DNA of 64,000 bases from Rhizobium sp. L51/94 (GCF_019355555.1 NZ_CP072142.1:124001-188000), one strand, 5' to 3'; positions 50,266-59,540 are shown, numbered from the stretch's first letter. Numbers and translations are program-made. Notes: generated from the sequence alone by a model not told the origin.

Positions 50266-51174
50266 CTATCGTTCTGCAACGCTGTGTATTTCACTGATAT
50301 AGCCTCCTGGAAACTCCACCATCGCTGCCTCCCGTCCGTTGGCTGCGAATGGCGGCACGAGGATTGTCGCACCCGATGCCGTCGCTTTCCCAAGCGTTGC
50401 CTCAAGGTCGGTCACCTCGTAGCCTGTCGTCTCCCGGCCGAAGGGGTAAGGCAGATGACCATCGGTCACCAGCACCGTCACTGTTCCAAAGGCCGATTCC
50501 AGCTGGATGCGGCGATACGTGCCGGCGCGGTCACGGCCGATGTCGGTACCCGCCGCGTCACTGGTATCGGACACTACCCTGCCTTGCGAGAATTTTACGA
50601 AATCCGCGACAAAGACATCCGCAACGTCTGGAGACAGGTAGACGCGATTTTCGGGAACGGTTTGAAGCGGCGCATAGGCAGGTGCCTTGGTATGCCAGTA
50701 AAGCTGCATGTTGACGCCACCCGGCCATTGAACGATGGCATCCCGGCCAATCGGATCGGGATAACTGTCGACAACGACGGCGGCGCCTGCTTTCCGGGCC
50801 GCGGCAATGGCGCTGTCGAGATCCTTGACCAGATAGCCGGTCCGCTCGGTGCCGAATGGATAGGGTATCGGCGTCTTGAAGCCGAAAAGAGAAACCAGCC
50901 CTGCCGGTGTCTGGATCAGCTGCGATGTCGTGGAGCTCGGCGTCGGCGTTACCGTCGCGACCACCTGCTTCGTCGATGTGCCGCCAAATGTCGCCGTGAA
51001 GCTGGCAATGAAACGATCGACGTCACCAACGTCGAGATAGACGTGGGTCGTGTCGTATTGCGGACCTACGGCAACGCCGGCGTCGTCAGCAAAAGCCGCT
51101 AAGGGCGGCAAGGCAAGCATTGCCACAGCCACAGTCAGTCGCAGGGCCCGAGCTCTTGTCGTTTGCATGCACAT
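50266..51174 (-). CDS. Secreted protein with two VOC (glyoxalase-like) domains
   Basis: A 302-residue protein from ATG 51174 (MCMQTTRARALRLTVAVAM) with AAGGAAA upstream. A signal peptide ends at about AAFAD. Two vicinal-oxygen-chelate folds follow: domain 1 from THVYLDVGDVDRFIASFTAT to MQLYWHTK, domain 2 from ENRVYLSPDVADVFVADFVK to FPGGYISEIHSV. The repeated GTERTGYLVKDLDSAI and GRETTGYEVTDLEATL show internal duplication. Export of a VOC protein is uncommon. Function unknown; it probably belongs with the alpha/beta hydrolase upstream (66-base gap, same strand), both under the divergent LysR regulator. Confidence 0.85.
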   Translation of the reverse strand: MCMQTTRARALRLTVAVAMLALPPLAAFADDAGVAVGPQYDTTHVYLDVGDVDRFIASFTATFGGTSTKQVVATVTPTPSSTTSQLIQTPAGLVSLFGFKTPIPYPFGTERTGYLVKDLDSAIAAARKAGAAVVVDSYPDPIGRDAIVQWPGGVNMQLYWHTKAPAYAPLQTVPENRVYLSPDVADVFVADFVKFSQGRVVSDTSDAAGTDIGRDRAGTYRRIQLESAFGTVTVLVTDGHLPYPFGRETTGYEVTDLEATLGKATASGATILVPPFAANGREAAMVEFPGGYISEIHSVAER

Positions 51175-51240
51175 GGGAAATTTCCTTGATAGGATTGGAA
51201 TGCCATCGTGGCTCAGAAGGACCCAAGATGGCATCGGGGA

Positions 51241-52068
51241 TCAGCTCCGGACGAAGGCCAGCAGATCGGCATTGATGACATCGGCATGGGTCGTTGGCAT
51301 GCCGTGCGGATAACCGGCATAGGATTTGAGGACGGCGCCCCGAACGATCGAAGCCGAGATCTTGCCGGTCGTAGCAAACGGCACGACCTGGTCGTCCTCG
51401 CCATGCATCACCAACGTCGGCACTGCCATCTTCTTTAGGTCTTCGGTGAAATCGGTCTCCGAGAAGGCCGCAATGCCCTGGTAGTGGGCGAGCACGCTTC
51501 CCATCATGCCCTGCCGCCACCAGTTGCGACGGACGCCTTCCTTCACATCGGCACCCTCGCGATTGTAGCCGAAAAACTGCATCGTGAAATCGTAGAAGAA
51601 CTGCGAACGATTGGTGGCCGTCTGGTCGCGAACGAAGTCGAAGACATCCATGGGCACGCCATCCGGATTGCGGTCCGTCTTGACCATGATCGGCGCAACA
51701 GCGCTGATAAGGACAGCCTTGGAGACGCGCCCGGCCTTGGCATTGGCCACATAGCGGGCAACCTCGCCGCCACCCGTGGAATGGCCGACATGGATGGCAT
51801 CTTGTAGGTCGAGGGCATCGGTGAGCGCCATGACGTCGGCAACATAGGTGTCCATAGTGTGGCCGGTGCCGATCTGCGAGGAGCGTCCATGGCCGCGGCG
51901 GTCGTGGGCGATGACCCGGTATCCCTTGTCGAGGAAGAACATCATCTGCCCATCCCAGTCGTCTGAGGAGAGCGGCCAGCCGTGGTGGAACATGATGACT
52001 TGGGCATCCCGAGAACCCCAGTCCTTGTAGAAGATTTCGGTTCCGTCCTGTGTGGTGATCGTGGGCAT
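51241..52068 (-). CDS. Alpha/beta hydrolase (non-haem chloroperoxidase/arylesterase type)
   Basis: A 275-residue cytoplasmic hydrolase from ATG 52068 (MPTITTQDGTEIFYKDWG). It has the oxyanion region FHHGWPLSSDDWDGQM, nucleophile Ser in HVGHSTGGGEVARY, acid Asp in MHGEDDQVVPF and His in HGMPTTHADVINADLL. The YKDWG...HGWPL pattern and length match cofactor-free haloperoxidase/arylesterases (perhydrolases). It is divergent from lysR across 153 bases that hold an inverted repeat. It probably degrades a small ester or lactone; the substrate is unknown. Confidence 0.92.
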   Translation of the reverse strand: MPTITTQDGTEIFYKDWGSRDAQVIMFHHGWPLSSDDWDGQMMFFLDKGYRVIAHDRRGHGRSSQIGTGHTMDTYVADVMALTDALDLQDAIHVGHSTGGGEVARYVANAKAGRVSKAVLISAVAPIMVKTDRNPDGVPMDVFDFVRDQTATNRSQFFYDFTMQFFGYNREGADVKEGVRRNWWRQGMMGSVLAHYQGIAAFSETDFTEDLKKMAVPTLVMHGEDDQVVPFATTGKISASIVRGAVLKSYAGYPHGMPTTHADVINADLLAFVRS

Positions 52069-52200
52069 GGTCGTCTCCAATGTTGGGGTTTCAGATGATG
52101 ATGTGCTCGGGTCGTTGGCGGCCGGGCGGCTGGTTAGGAACCGCGTTTTTCCGACACCCTGAAGATGACCTTGATTTCGACTTGACGAAATAGAAACATT

Positions 52201-52217
52201 GGAAACATATTGTTTCC
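52201..52217. promoter_or_regulatory. Inverted repeat between hydrolase and lysR, likely operator
   Basis: A perfect repeat GGAAACA-TAT-TGTTTCC overlapping a possible -10 (CATATT, 52206-52211) of a lysR promoter with -35 TTGACG at 52182-52187 (18-base spacing). A further GAAACA half-site precedes it. The position suits LysR autoregulation and control of the divergent hydrolase. No experimental link; inference from symmetry and position. Confidence 0.55.
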
Positions 52218-52221
52218 TGAA

Positions 52222-53157
52222 ATGACAATGAAAACGCGACTCCCCGATCTTGAAGCCTGGGCCATCTTCGCCAAAGTCGCCGAACTCGGTTCATTTTCGC
52301 GGGCGGCGGAAGAGCTGGGCCTGTCGAACCCGACCGTCTCAAAGGCGATTTCCCGGCTGGAACAGCGGCTGGGTTTCTCGCTGTTCGCCCGCACGTCCAG
52401 GCGCCTTTCGGTCACCCAGGCCGGGCGGTCGTCGCTCGAACGTGCGACCCGCATCCTTCATGAGGCCCGGGCGCTGGAAGAAGAGGCGTCGGAGCAGACG
52501 GATATGCCGCGCGGCCTCGTGCGGGTCAGCGCACCGCTGTCGTTCGGCACGGCGTATCTCGGGGCGACCTTGCCGCCCCTTCTAAAAGCCTATCCGGAGA
52601 TCACGCTGGAATTCTCACTGAGCGATCGCAAGGTCGATCTGATTGCCGAGGGCTACGATCTCGCACTTCGCATCGCCAGCCTGGAGGATTCGTCGCTGCT
52701 TGCCAGACGCCTTGCCACCGTTCGGATCCTTTTGGTGGGGTCGCCGGACTATTTCGACAGATACGGACGCCCCAAAACTCCCGGCGAGCTTGCAGACCAT
52801 CGGGCGCTTGCCTATACGGGCGGCCCCTCCAGAGGGGTTTGGAAATTCACGCATCCCGTCCTTGGCGAGCAGATCGTCGCGCCGCCGGTCTCCATGTGGA
52901 CGGATAATGTCGACATCTTGAACCCCGCCTTGCTGGCCGGCCAAGGCCTCGCCCTGCAGCCGGATTTCATGGTGTGGCGCGACCTCGAGGCGGGCAAGCT
53001 CGAAACAGGCCTGCCGGAGTGGTCGGCGACATCGCTGGGTCTCTACCTCGTCACTCCGCCCAGCCCCTTGCGGCCTCTCAGGGTCAAGGCCGTGATCGAG
53101 CATTTCACGCGCGAGTTTTCCCGCGCGCAGTGGACTGGGCCCACAGTCAGATCCTGA
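52222..53157 (+). CDS. LysR-family transcriptional regulator
   Basis: A 311-residue regulator. The N-terminal HTH is LEAWAIFAKVAELGSFSRAA then LGLSNPTVSKAISRLEQRLG, followed by the linker helix and a periplasmic-binding-like effector domain (RGLVRVSAPLSFGTAYLG, LEFSLSDRKVDLIAEGYDLA). Start is ATG 52222 or 52228; the predicted promoter places transcription start only a few bases upstream, so the message may be nearly leaderless. It is divergent from the alpha/beta hydrolase and probably controls it and the VOC gene behind it. Confidence 0.92.
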   Translation: MTMKTRLPDLEAWAIFAKVAELGSFSRAAEELGLSNPTVSKAISRLEQRLGFSLFARTSRRLSVTQAGRSSLERATRILHEARALEEEASEQTDMPRGLVRVSAPLSFGTAYLGATLPPLLKAYPEITLEFSLSDRKVDLIAEGYDLALRIASLEDSSLLARRLATVRILLVGSPDYFDRYGRPKTPGELADHRALAYTGGPSRGVWKFTHPVLGEQIVAPPVSMWTDNVDILNPALLAGQGLALQPDFMVWRDLEAGKLETGLPEWSATSLGLYLVTPPSPLRPLRVKAVIEHFTREFSRAQWTGPTVRS

Positions 53158-53193
53158 GGCTGCGGCCTGGACTACGGGACGTTACACCAGCAT

Positions 53194-54123
53194 CTACTTT
53201 GTCGAAGCAAGCAGCGCCTCGATCTCGCTGCGCGTCGGCATGGCGGGCGCCGTTCCGCGTCGCGTCACCGCGATGCCGGCGGTGGCGCAGCCGAAGCTGA
53301 CGGCATCGAGCGGCGCCGAACCGCGCGATATCGCGGCAGCAAAACCGCCGACGAACGCATCGCCTGCGCCCGTTGTGTCGATCACCGGTCCGTAGTTCAT
53401 GGCCGGAACATGCACGGATGTGCCTGCGTCATGGTAATAGACGCCACGCCCGCCGAGCGTAATGACGGCGGCACCGACACCGCGCGCGACCAGCGCTTCG
53501 CCGGCCCGCTTCGCATCCGCGATCGTGTCGATGGAAAAGCCGACGAGGGCTGCAGCCTCCGTCTCGTTCGGGATGATATAGTCGCACAGGTCGAGCATCG
53601 CCTCGGGAAAAGTTTCGGCGGGTGCCGGATTGAAGATCGTTGTGACGCGGGCAGCGCGGGCAATCGCAAGGGCATGCAAGGCGGCGACGGCCGGCTGCTC
53701 GAGTTGCGTGACAAACACGGCCGACTGGCGGATCGCCTCGCGCGCCGCCTCGACATCATCGACCCCGATGGTCCCGGCAGCGCCCGGATAGACGATGATG
53801 GCGTTGTCGCCGGTGCTGTCGTTGACATAGATGAAGGCCGCGCCCGTCGGCTCGTCGTCCATGATCACCAGCAGCGGCTTAACCCCGGCATCGGCATAGG
53901 TTTTCTGCGCAAGATCGCCGAATGTATCGCGGCCGATCTTGGAGATGAACGAGACCTCGGCACCGGCCTTGGCGGCCGCGACCGCCTGGTTCGAGCCTTT
54001 TCCGCCGGGGCCGACGGCAAAGCCGCTGCCCTTGATGGTTTCGCCGACATCCGGCATCCGGTGTGCCAGATAAGCTGTGTCGGCCACAAAGATGCCGAGG
54101 ATCGTAACGCCTGTTCCCACCAT
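53194..54123 (-). CDS. PfkB-family carbohydrate kinase (ribokinase-like)
   Basis: A 309-residue sugar kinase from ATG 54123 (MVGTGVTILGIFVADTAYL). PfkB signature 1 is GPGGKGSNQAVAAAKAG; signature 2 is DTTGAGDAFVGGFAAAI with the catalytic Asp. The NETEAAALVG motif binds phosphate/Mg. It is the last gene of the operon running left from the ABC ATPase at 59166, about 88 bases after the second permease, and so phosphorylates the imported sugar or a product. The substrate is not evident; ribokinase-like in sequence but not necessarily for ribose. Confidence 0.92.
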   Translation of the reverse strand: MVGTGVTILGIFVADTAYLAHRMPDVGETIKGSGFAVGPGGKGSNQAVAAAKAGAEVSFISKIGRDTFGDLAQKTYADAGVKPLLVIMDDEPTGAAFIYVNDSTGDNAIIVYPGAAGTIGVDDVEAAREAIRQSAVFVTQLEQPAVAALHALAIARAARVTTIFNPAPAETFPEAMLDLCDYIIPNETEAAALVGFSIDTIADAKRAGEALVARGVGAAVITLGGRGVYYHDAGTSVHVPAMNYGPVIDTTGAGDAFVGGFAAAISRGSAPLDAVSFGCATAGIAVTRRGTAPAMPTRSEIEALLASTK

Positions 54124-54211
54124 GACCACCCCTTGTCGACGTTCAGTGTCTGCGCCGGATCATATCCGTCCTATCGCCCGTCTCGCAACTGCCAGCTTCG
54201 ACGCAAACCGG

Positions 54212-55144
54212 TTACTTGACGGCACCTGCCGTCAGGCCCTTGACGATGTAGCGCTCGAGGAAAATACCGATGAGGATCAGCGGCAGGATCGCGGCGGTCG
54301 AGATGGCGGCCATCGACCACCAGTTGATCCCCTGCGACCCCGTCTGGCTCGCCACCATGACCGGCAGGGTCTTGGCGCTGGAACTGGTCAGCAGGGCTGC
54401 AAAGAAATATTCGTTCCAGCAGAGAATGACGGACAGGATGAAAGCCGCCACCATGCCGGGCAACGCAATCGGCAGGACGATGCGCACGAAGGCGCCCCAG
54501 ATGGAGCAGCCGTCGACCAGGGCTGCCTGTTCCAGCTCGACCGGGATCGTGTCGAACTGGTCGCGCATGATCCAGATGACGATCGGCAGCACCATCAGCG
54601 TATAGATGAGGATGAGGCCGACCAGCGTGTCGAGCAGCATCAGGTGCTTGTAGAGCACGAGGAAAGGCATGGCGAGAACCACCGGCGGCAGGATCAGCTG
54701 CGACAGGAAGAAGAAGGAGATATCCTTGTTGCGCATCCAGAGAAACCGGTAGGAAAACCGGCTGAGCCCATAGGCGGCGAGCGAGCCGATGATGACCGCA
54801 AGCAGTGCCCCGCCGGACGATGCGATGATGCTGTTCAGGAACCGCATCATGAACTCGTCGCGCACGGTCGACTGCACGAAGATCGTGTCCGGCGACAGGC
54901 CGAGCGAGCGCCAGCCTTTCCAGTCCGGGGTGAAGTCGACGAAGGGGATCATATTGCCCTGCGTCACATTCACAGCTGTCTTGAACGACGTGGTGATGGT
55001 CCAGTAGATCGGAAAGAGTGAGATGAATGCCCAGAACACCAGTGCGGCATAGATCAGAAGGCTGCTGGTAAGATACGCCGGGCGCCGGGCCCAGAGGCCG
55101 GGCTGCCTTTCGGTGGGCGCGTGAAGGGGTTGGCTTGTCGACAT
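54212..55144 (-). CDS. Carbohydrate ABC permease, MalG-type
   Basis: A 310-residue inner-membrane protein from ATG 55144 (MSTSQPLHAPTERQPG). About six transmembrane helices, with the first at LLIYAALVFWAFISLFPIYW. The coupling loop of the MalG group is PVELEQAALVDGCSIWGAFV ... VLPIALPGM. It forms a heterodimer with the MalF-type permease encoded just upstream (10-base gap). It ends TAGAVK, usual for the family. Confidence 0.92.
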   Translation of the reverse strand: MSTSQPLHAPTERQPGLWARRPAYLTSSLLIYAALVFWAFISLFPIYWTITTSFKTAVNVTQGNMIPFVDFTPDWKGWRSLGLSPDTIFVQSTVRDEFMMRFLNSIIASSGGALLAVIIGSLAAYGLSRFSYRFLWMRNKDISFFFLSQLILPPVVLAMPFLVLYKHLMLLDTLVGLILIYTLMVLPIVIWIMRDQFDTIPVELEQAALVDGCSIWGAFVRIVLPIALPGMVAAFILSVILCWNEYFFAALLTSSSAKTLPVMVASQTGSQGINWWSMAAISTAAILPLILIGIFLERYIVKGLTAGAVK

Positions 55145-55154
55145 CGGTCTGCCC

Positions 55155-56264
55155 TCAATTTGCACGTTGCATCCACCGGCTCGCCAATTTCAGGATCAGC
55201 GAGACGAAGATGATGATGACGACGAGGTAGAATTCCGCGAGCATCGTGCCGTAGCCCACATTCGAGCGATCCCGGTATTCGCGGAAGATGAAGCTCGAGA
55301 CCGTATCGGTGGCGCCGCCCGGCCCGCCCGCGGTGACATTGATGACGATATCGGCGAGCTTGAGTTCGAAGATGACGCGCAGGATGACGACCGTCAGGCT
55401 GACCGGCAGCATTAGCGGAAAGGTAATTTCCTTGAAGCTTTGCCAGCCCGAGGCGCCATCCACCTTGGCCGCTTCCTTGACCTCGGATGGCAGGGCCTGG
55501 AGGCCAGCCAAAAGCAGGATCATCATGAACGGGATGGAAACCCATCCATCCATCGCCATGATCGAGGCGCGGGCCAGCGCCGGGGTCGAGAAGAAGGCGG
55601 GATTTTCCCAGCCGAGATGACGCGCCAGCGTTGCCGCCGGGCCAAAGCGATATTCCATCAGCGATTTGCCGATCATCCAACTGACGGCAACCGGGCTCAG
55701 CATCAGTGGCAGCAGGAACGCGACGCGGAAAAACTTGCGAGCCCGGATCTCGGCATTGAGCAGCAGCGCCAGTCCGAAGGCGATCGTGTACTGCACCAGC
55801 ACGGAGAGAACATAGTAGACCATGTTCAGCAGCGCATTCCAGAAATAGGCATCCGCAAACAGGGTGCGGAGGTTGTCGAGGCCGTTGAACTGTCTGCCGT
55901 TCGCAGCGCTGAGGTTCCAGTCGGTGAAGGCGATGTAGAGCCCGAAAACCGTCGGGAAGATCACCATCGCCACGGTGAACAGGACGGCCGGAAGCACGAA
56001 TGCGGCCCGTTGTCCGGCTTCGCCACGGATCATCACCTGGGCTGCACAGAGCGCCACCGACCAGACGACATAGGCATAGACCAGCGGTCGCCAGCTGACG
56101 AGCCCAATGGCCGTCACGCCGGACGCATCGAGGATCTGCAGGAGGAGCACGGCCACAAGCAGGACGCTCGCCCCGATCAGCAGAAGGCGGCCCTGCCGCG
56201 CGGACGGGCTTGGCGCCCCCACCGGCTCGATCGTGCCGATAACCGGCATATTCGCATGCGACAT
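55155..56264 (-). CDS. Carbohydrate ABC permease, MalF-type
   Basis: A 369-residue inner-membrane permease from ATG 56264 (MSHANMPVIGTIEPVG). It has two extra N-terminal hydrophobic segments (LLLIGASVLLVAVLLLQILD, LVYAYVVWSVALCAAQVMI) before the core that starts AAFVLPAVLFTVAMVIFPTV; the family usually has one. The coupling loop is LPSEVKEAAKVDGASGWQSF ... TFPLMLPV. It lies between the binding-protein gene (113 bases upstream) and the MalG-type gene. Heterodimer partner of 54212-55144. Confidence 0.92.
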   Translation of the reverse strand: MSHANMPVIGTIEPVGAPSPSARQGRLLLIGASVLLVAVLLLQILDASGVTAIGLVSWRPLVYAYVVWSVALCAAQVMIRGEAGQRAAFVLPAVLFTVAMVIFPTVFGLYIAFTDWNLSAANGRQFNGLDNLRTLFADAYFWNALLNMVYYVLSVLVQYTIAFGLALLLNAEIRARKFFRVAFLLPLMLSPVAVSWMIGKSLMEYRFGPAATLARHLGWENPAFFSTPALARASIMAMDGWVSIPFMMILLLAGLQALPSEVKEAAKVDGASGWQSFKEITFPLMLPVSLTVVILRVIFELKLADIVINVTAGGPGGATDTVSSFIFREYRDRSNVGYGTMLAEFYLVVIIIFVSLILKLASRWMQRAN

Positions 56265-56377
56265 AAGCACATCCCTGGCTAACCCGGACAAATTCTGCAG
56301 CCGGCCGGACTCCGGTCCGGCAGTCCGTCAGGCAACGCACGCAGCGGCGCCTGACGGGGTAGGATTCTCCGGCGAAA

Positions 56378-58039
56378 TCAGACGCCGAGCGAGGCCTTGT
56401 AGAGCGCGATCTGTTTTTCGCGCCCGAGCTGGTCGGTGATCTTCTCCCACGCCGCCGCGATCGCATCGGCGCCGTCCTGAGGCTTCACCTGACCGGCGAA
56501 CACCTTGGCCAGCTCATCTTCCGCAACGCTGTAGTACTGGAAGATGCCGGGAATGCGGGGTTCGATTGCCGCATTCGGGTGGTTGTAGGACTTCGACTGC
56601 GAGGCGAGGTAGTTGGAGATGTAGGCCTCCTCGTAGCCGGCCGCGACCCATTCCTTGATGTCGAACTGACTCTTGCGGTAGCACTGGAAGCCGGAAGGAT
56701 AGGCGGCGGTCCAGAGTGCCAAGTCCTTGCCGCCGAGATGGGCAGCAGCGCTCCAGGCGGCCTTCTTCTTCTTCTCGTCGCTGTCCACCCGGGCCATCAC
56801 GTAGACGCCCCAGCCGAGATAGGCCATGTTCGGCGCATAGTTCGGCCCGCTGGCGAGTTTGTCCCATGTGCCGGTCTTGGCGTTGTAGACATCGTCCGAT
56901 CCGGGCAGGATGTCGAAGGCGACCGTCGTGCCGACAACGGAACTGTCGCTGGTCTGCGCGCTCTGGCCGACGTCGCCCCACCAGGAGATCATCGAGCCGG
57001 TGCCGGCAAGGAACTGCTGGAAGGCCGTCGTGCCTGGATCGGCGTTCAGCTGGTCGCCCGATTCGGACGGCAACGCATCGACCACGTCCTGGATTGCGCG
57101 CACCCAGGCCGGGTTGTTGATGCGTGGCTTCATCGTGTCGATGTCGAACAGCCAGGCCTTGTCGTCCGGGTGCTTGGCATAGGCGGTGGCGCGGCTGCCG
57201 AGGAAGTAGAAGCCGAAACCGCCCCAGGCCTTGGGCGCATCGAGGTAGCCGATGGCATCGGCGCCGGCGATCTTCTTGCCCTTCAGGAACTTGGTGACTT
57301 CTTGGACCTTCTGCCAGGTCTTCGGCACGCCCCACTCGCCTTCATGGCCTTCGCTCTTCCAAGCCTTGGCAAGGTCGGCGTCGGTGAAATAGTCGGTGCG
57401 GTAGTTGAAGTTGTGGCAGTCGCCGTCGACGGAGACGCGGTAGGTCTTGCCATCCCAGGTGCCAACCGGCGCCTTTAGATAGTCGACGTAATCGTCCATG
57501 TCGATCTGCGCCTTGACCCAGTCGGGCATGACGGAGGCAAGGCCCTTGCCGCAGACGTCACCCTCGAACGGTGCGCCCATTTCGAGAATGTCGAAGTCAA
57601 CGGTGCCGGTGGCAATCGCCTGCTGCAGGCGCGGATTATAGTCGGCCTGCGCAAGGTCGATCCAGGTGATCTTGGCGCCGGTATAGTCTTCCCAGGGCTT
57701 CAGGAAGCCGCGGAAGAGGAGGTTGTGGAGGTTCTGGTTGTTGAGCCCCATGAAGGAGAGCTGGACACCGGCGAACTCACCCTGCTTGACGTTGGCCTTG
57801 GTCGCATCGAGGCACATCTGGCCGACCTTCTGCCAGTCGGCATCGGTCGGCGACCCCTTGCCGACACCCGGCACCTGCAGGATCTGCGAGCGCAGCGACG
57901 CGTCGGCCGCAAAGGCATTGCCGAATGGTGCAAGCACGCTGCCAGCGGCAGCAAGTGCCCCAAGGCCCGCGCTGGTTTTCAAAATGGCGCGGCGGCTCAG
58001 CGCCATGGCCATCATTCGCTCGTAATCGCCAACTTTCAT
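56378..58039 (-). CDS. Sugar ABC binding protein, Tat-exported, large
   Basis: A 553-residue family 1 solute-binding protein from ATG 58039 (MKVGDYERMMAMALSRR), with GGAGGAGAG upstream. The signal has the twin-arginine motif LSRRAILKTSAGLGALAAAG and ends about NAFAA. It is about 100 residues longer than ordinary family 1 sugar-binding proteins. The ligand-binding core starts around VQLSFMGLNNQNLHNLLFRG and includes FDILEMGAPFEGDV. It delivers substrate to the MalFG-type permeases downstream. The substrate (sugar, polyol or glycoside) cannot be told. Confidence 0.9.
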   Translation of the reverse strand: MKVGDYERMMAMALSRRAILKTSAGLGALAAAGSVLAPFGNAFAADASLRSQILQVPGVGKGSPTDADWQKVGQMCLDATKANVKQGEFAGVQLSFMGLNNQNLHNLLFRGFLKPWEDYTGAKITWIDLAQADYNPRLQQAIATGTVDFDILEMGAPFEGDVCGKGLASVMPDWVKAQIDMDDYVDYLKAPVGTWDGKTYRVSVDGDCHNFNYRTDYFTDADLAKAWKSEGHEGEWGVPKTWQKVQEVTKFLKGKKIAGADAIGYLDAPKAWGGFGFYFLGSRATAYAKHPDDKAWLFDIDTMKPRINNPAWVRAIQDVVDALPSESGDQLNADPGTTAFQQFLAGTGSMISWWGDVGQSAQTSDSSVVGTTVAFDILPGSDDVYNAKTGTWDKLASGPNYAPNMAYLGWGVYVMARVDSDEKKKKAAWSAAAHLGGKDLALWTAAYPSGFQCYRKSQFDIKEWVAAGYEEAYISNYLASQSKSYNHPNAAIEPRIPGIFQYYSVAEDELAKVFAGQVKPQDGADAIAAAWEKITDQLGREKQIALYKASLGV

Positions 58040-58113
58040 TTCTCTCTCCTCCCGTGAAGTTGCCACGCATCGTGGCGTCTGGCGCTCCCCCCTCGGAGCG
58101 CATTCCTGAAAAC

Positions 58114-59166
58114 TCAGTCGAGACGCAAGCCGCTCTGCGCATCGAAAAGATGCACCATCGCCGGATTGGGCGTCATCGCAAAGGGCTGGCCGTGTGCAGC
58201 CTCAACGCGGTCGCGAAAGACGCCGATGATCTTCTGCTGCCCGAGCCGTGCAAAGACCTGCGTTTCGGAGCCGGTTGATTCAACAATGGTGAGATCAGCC
58301 CTGACGTCGCCGCCGAGCACGAAATGCTCCGGTCGGATCCCGTAATAGGCAGGCTTTCCATCGGACGCTGCCGGTGCCCCGGAGAGCGGCAGCCGGATGC
58401 CCTCGTCGGTTTCGAAGAACGGCGCTGCGCCCGAGCGGATATGGCCCTTGACGAGGTTCATCGACGGCGAGCCGATGAAGCCGGCAACGAAAGTGTTGGC
58501 TGGCTTGTCGTAAAGCGTCAGCGGCGAGCCGATCTGCTCGACCCTGCCATCCCGGAGGACGACGATGCGGTCGGCCATGGTCATGGCCTCCACCTGGTCG
58601 TGGGTCACGTAGATCATCGTCGTCGCAAGGCGGCGCTGCAGTTCCTTGATCTCGGCGCGCATCTGGACGCGCAGCTTGGCATCGAGGTTGGAGAGCGGCT
58701 CGTCGAACAAAAACACCTTGGGATCCCGCACGATGGCGCGTCCCATGGCCACACGCTGCCGCTGGCCGCCGGAAAGCTGGCGCGGATAGCGGGAAAGATA
58801 GGGCACAAGATCGAGGATTTCGGCTGCTTTGCGGACGCGGGCGTCGATATCTACCTTGCGCTCGCCGCGCATCTTCAGCGCGAAACCCATATTGTCGGCC
58901 ACGGTCTTGTGGGGATAGAGCGCGTAGCTCTGGAACACCATGGCGATGTCGCGATCCTTGGGTGGCAGATTGTTCACCACCTTCCCGTCGATCTCGATGT
59001 CACCGAAGCTGATGGGCTCAAGGCCAGCGACCATGCGCAGCAAGGTCGATTTTCCGCAGCCGGACGGCCCGACCAGAACGACGAATTCGCCGTCCGGGAT
59101 TTCAACGGAAACGCCGTGGATAACCTTCAGGCTACCGTAGGCCTTACCGACATTGACGATATTCAT
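58114..59166 (-). CDS. Carbohydrate ABC ATPase, MalK/UgpC-type
   Basis: A 350-residue ATPase: Walker A GPSGCGKST, Q-loop VFQSYALYPH, signature LSGGQRQRVAMGRAI, Walker B VFLFDEPLSNLDAKLR, H-loop YVTHDQVEAM, and a C-terminal OB-fold regulatory domain (VEQIGSPLTLYDKPANTFVAG onward). The ATG at 59166 (MNIVNVGKAYGSLKVIHG) matches the family; a TTG at 59181 lies too close to AGGAGA. It is the first gene of the operon ATPase - binding protein - permease - permease - kinase, an uncommon order for this family in which the ATPase is usually last. Confidence 0.92.
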   Translation of the reverse strand: MNIVNVGKAYGSLKVIHGVSVEIPDGEFVVLVGPSGCGKSTLLRMVAGLEPISFGDIEIDGKVVNNLPPKDRDIAMVFQSYALYPHKTVADNMGFALKMRGERKVDIDARVRKAAEILDLVPYLSRYPRQLSGGQRQRVAMGRAIVRDPKVFLFDEPLSNLDAKLRVQMRAEIKELQRRLATTMIYVTHDQVEAMTMADRIVVLRDGRVEQIGSPLTLYDKPANTFVAGFIGSPSMNLVKGHIRSGAAPFFETDEGIRLPLSGAPAASDGKPAYYGIRPEHFVLGGDVRADLTIVESTGSETQVFARLGQQKIIGVFRDRVEAAHGQPFAMTPNPAMVHLFDAQSGLRLD

Positions 59167-59540
59167 CGATGCCAAAAACAAATCTCCTGCCCATTGCGCC
59201 CGCGCTCTCCCCGCAGCATGCTATCGGCCTCCGCTACCTGCGGTGGCGAGTGCCGGATCACCGACACCCGCCCCGTGCAGTCTGCCCTGGGAGGCTCAAT
59301 CACATGGTAAAAACTTCACATGTAAAATTCGAACTGTAAAGTGTAAAGTTTTGGTGACTTGAGTTTATTGCCTAAATATCTCTATTGAAAAGGTTCTTTT
59401 TTCGATCATAACCTCATTGCAGATGCAGGAAAATGGATAAACTGGATTTCACTGCGGTGCACACTGGGGCCGGATTGCATGCATCACGATTATTGTGTAC
59501 TTCGTGAAGTCATGGAAAGCTTTTTCGGGAGGGAACAGCC
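59167..59540. other. Divergent intergenic region with repeats, AT-rich
   Basis: About 375 bases between the sugar ATPase gene (minus) and the RbsD/FucU-like gene (plus). The middle is clearly AT-rich. It contains the inverted repeat at 59310-59352 and a 12-bp palindromic element ACTTCGTGAAGT at 59499-59510, close to the plus-strand gene. Both divergent promoters must lie here. No gene seen. Confidence 0.6.
59310..59352. promoter_or_regulatory. Inverted repeat array, probable operator
   Basis: Arms AAAACTTCACA (59310-59320) and TGTAAAGTTTT (59342-59352) pair with one mismatch across a 21-base spacer. Between and within them the element TGTAAA occurs three times (about 59320, 59335, 59342). 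TGTAA-type half-sites are known for several RpiR-family regulators, and an RpiR gene lies 1.5 kb away. Assignment to that regulator is inference. Confidence 0.45.
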
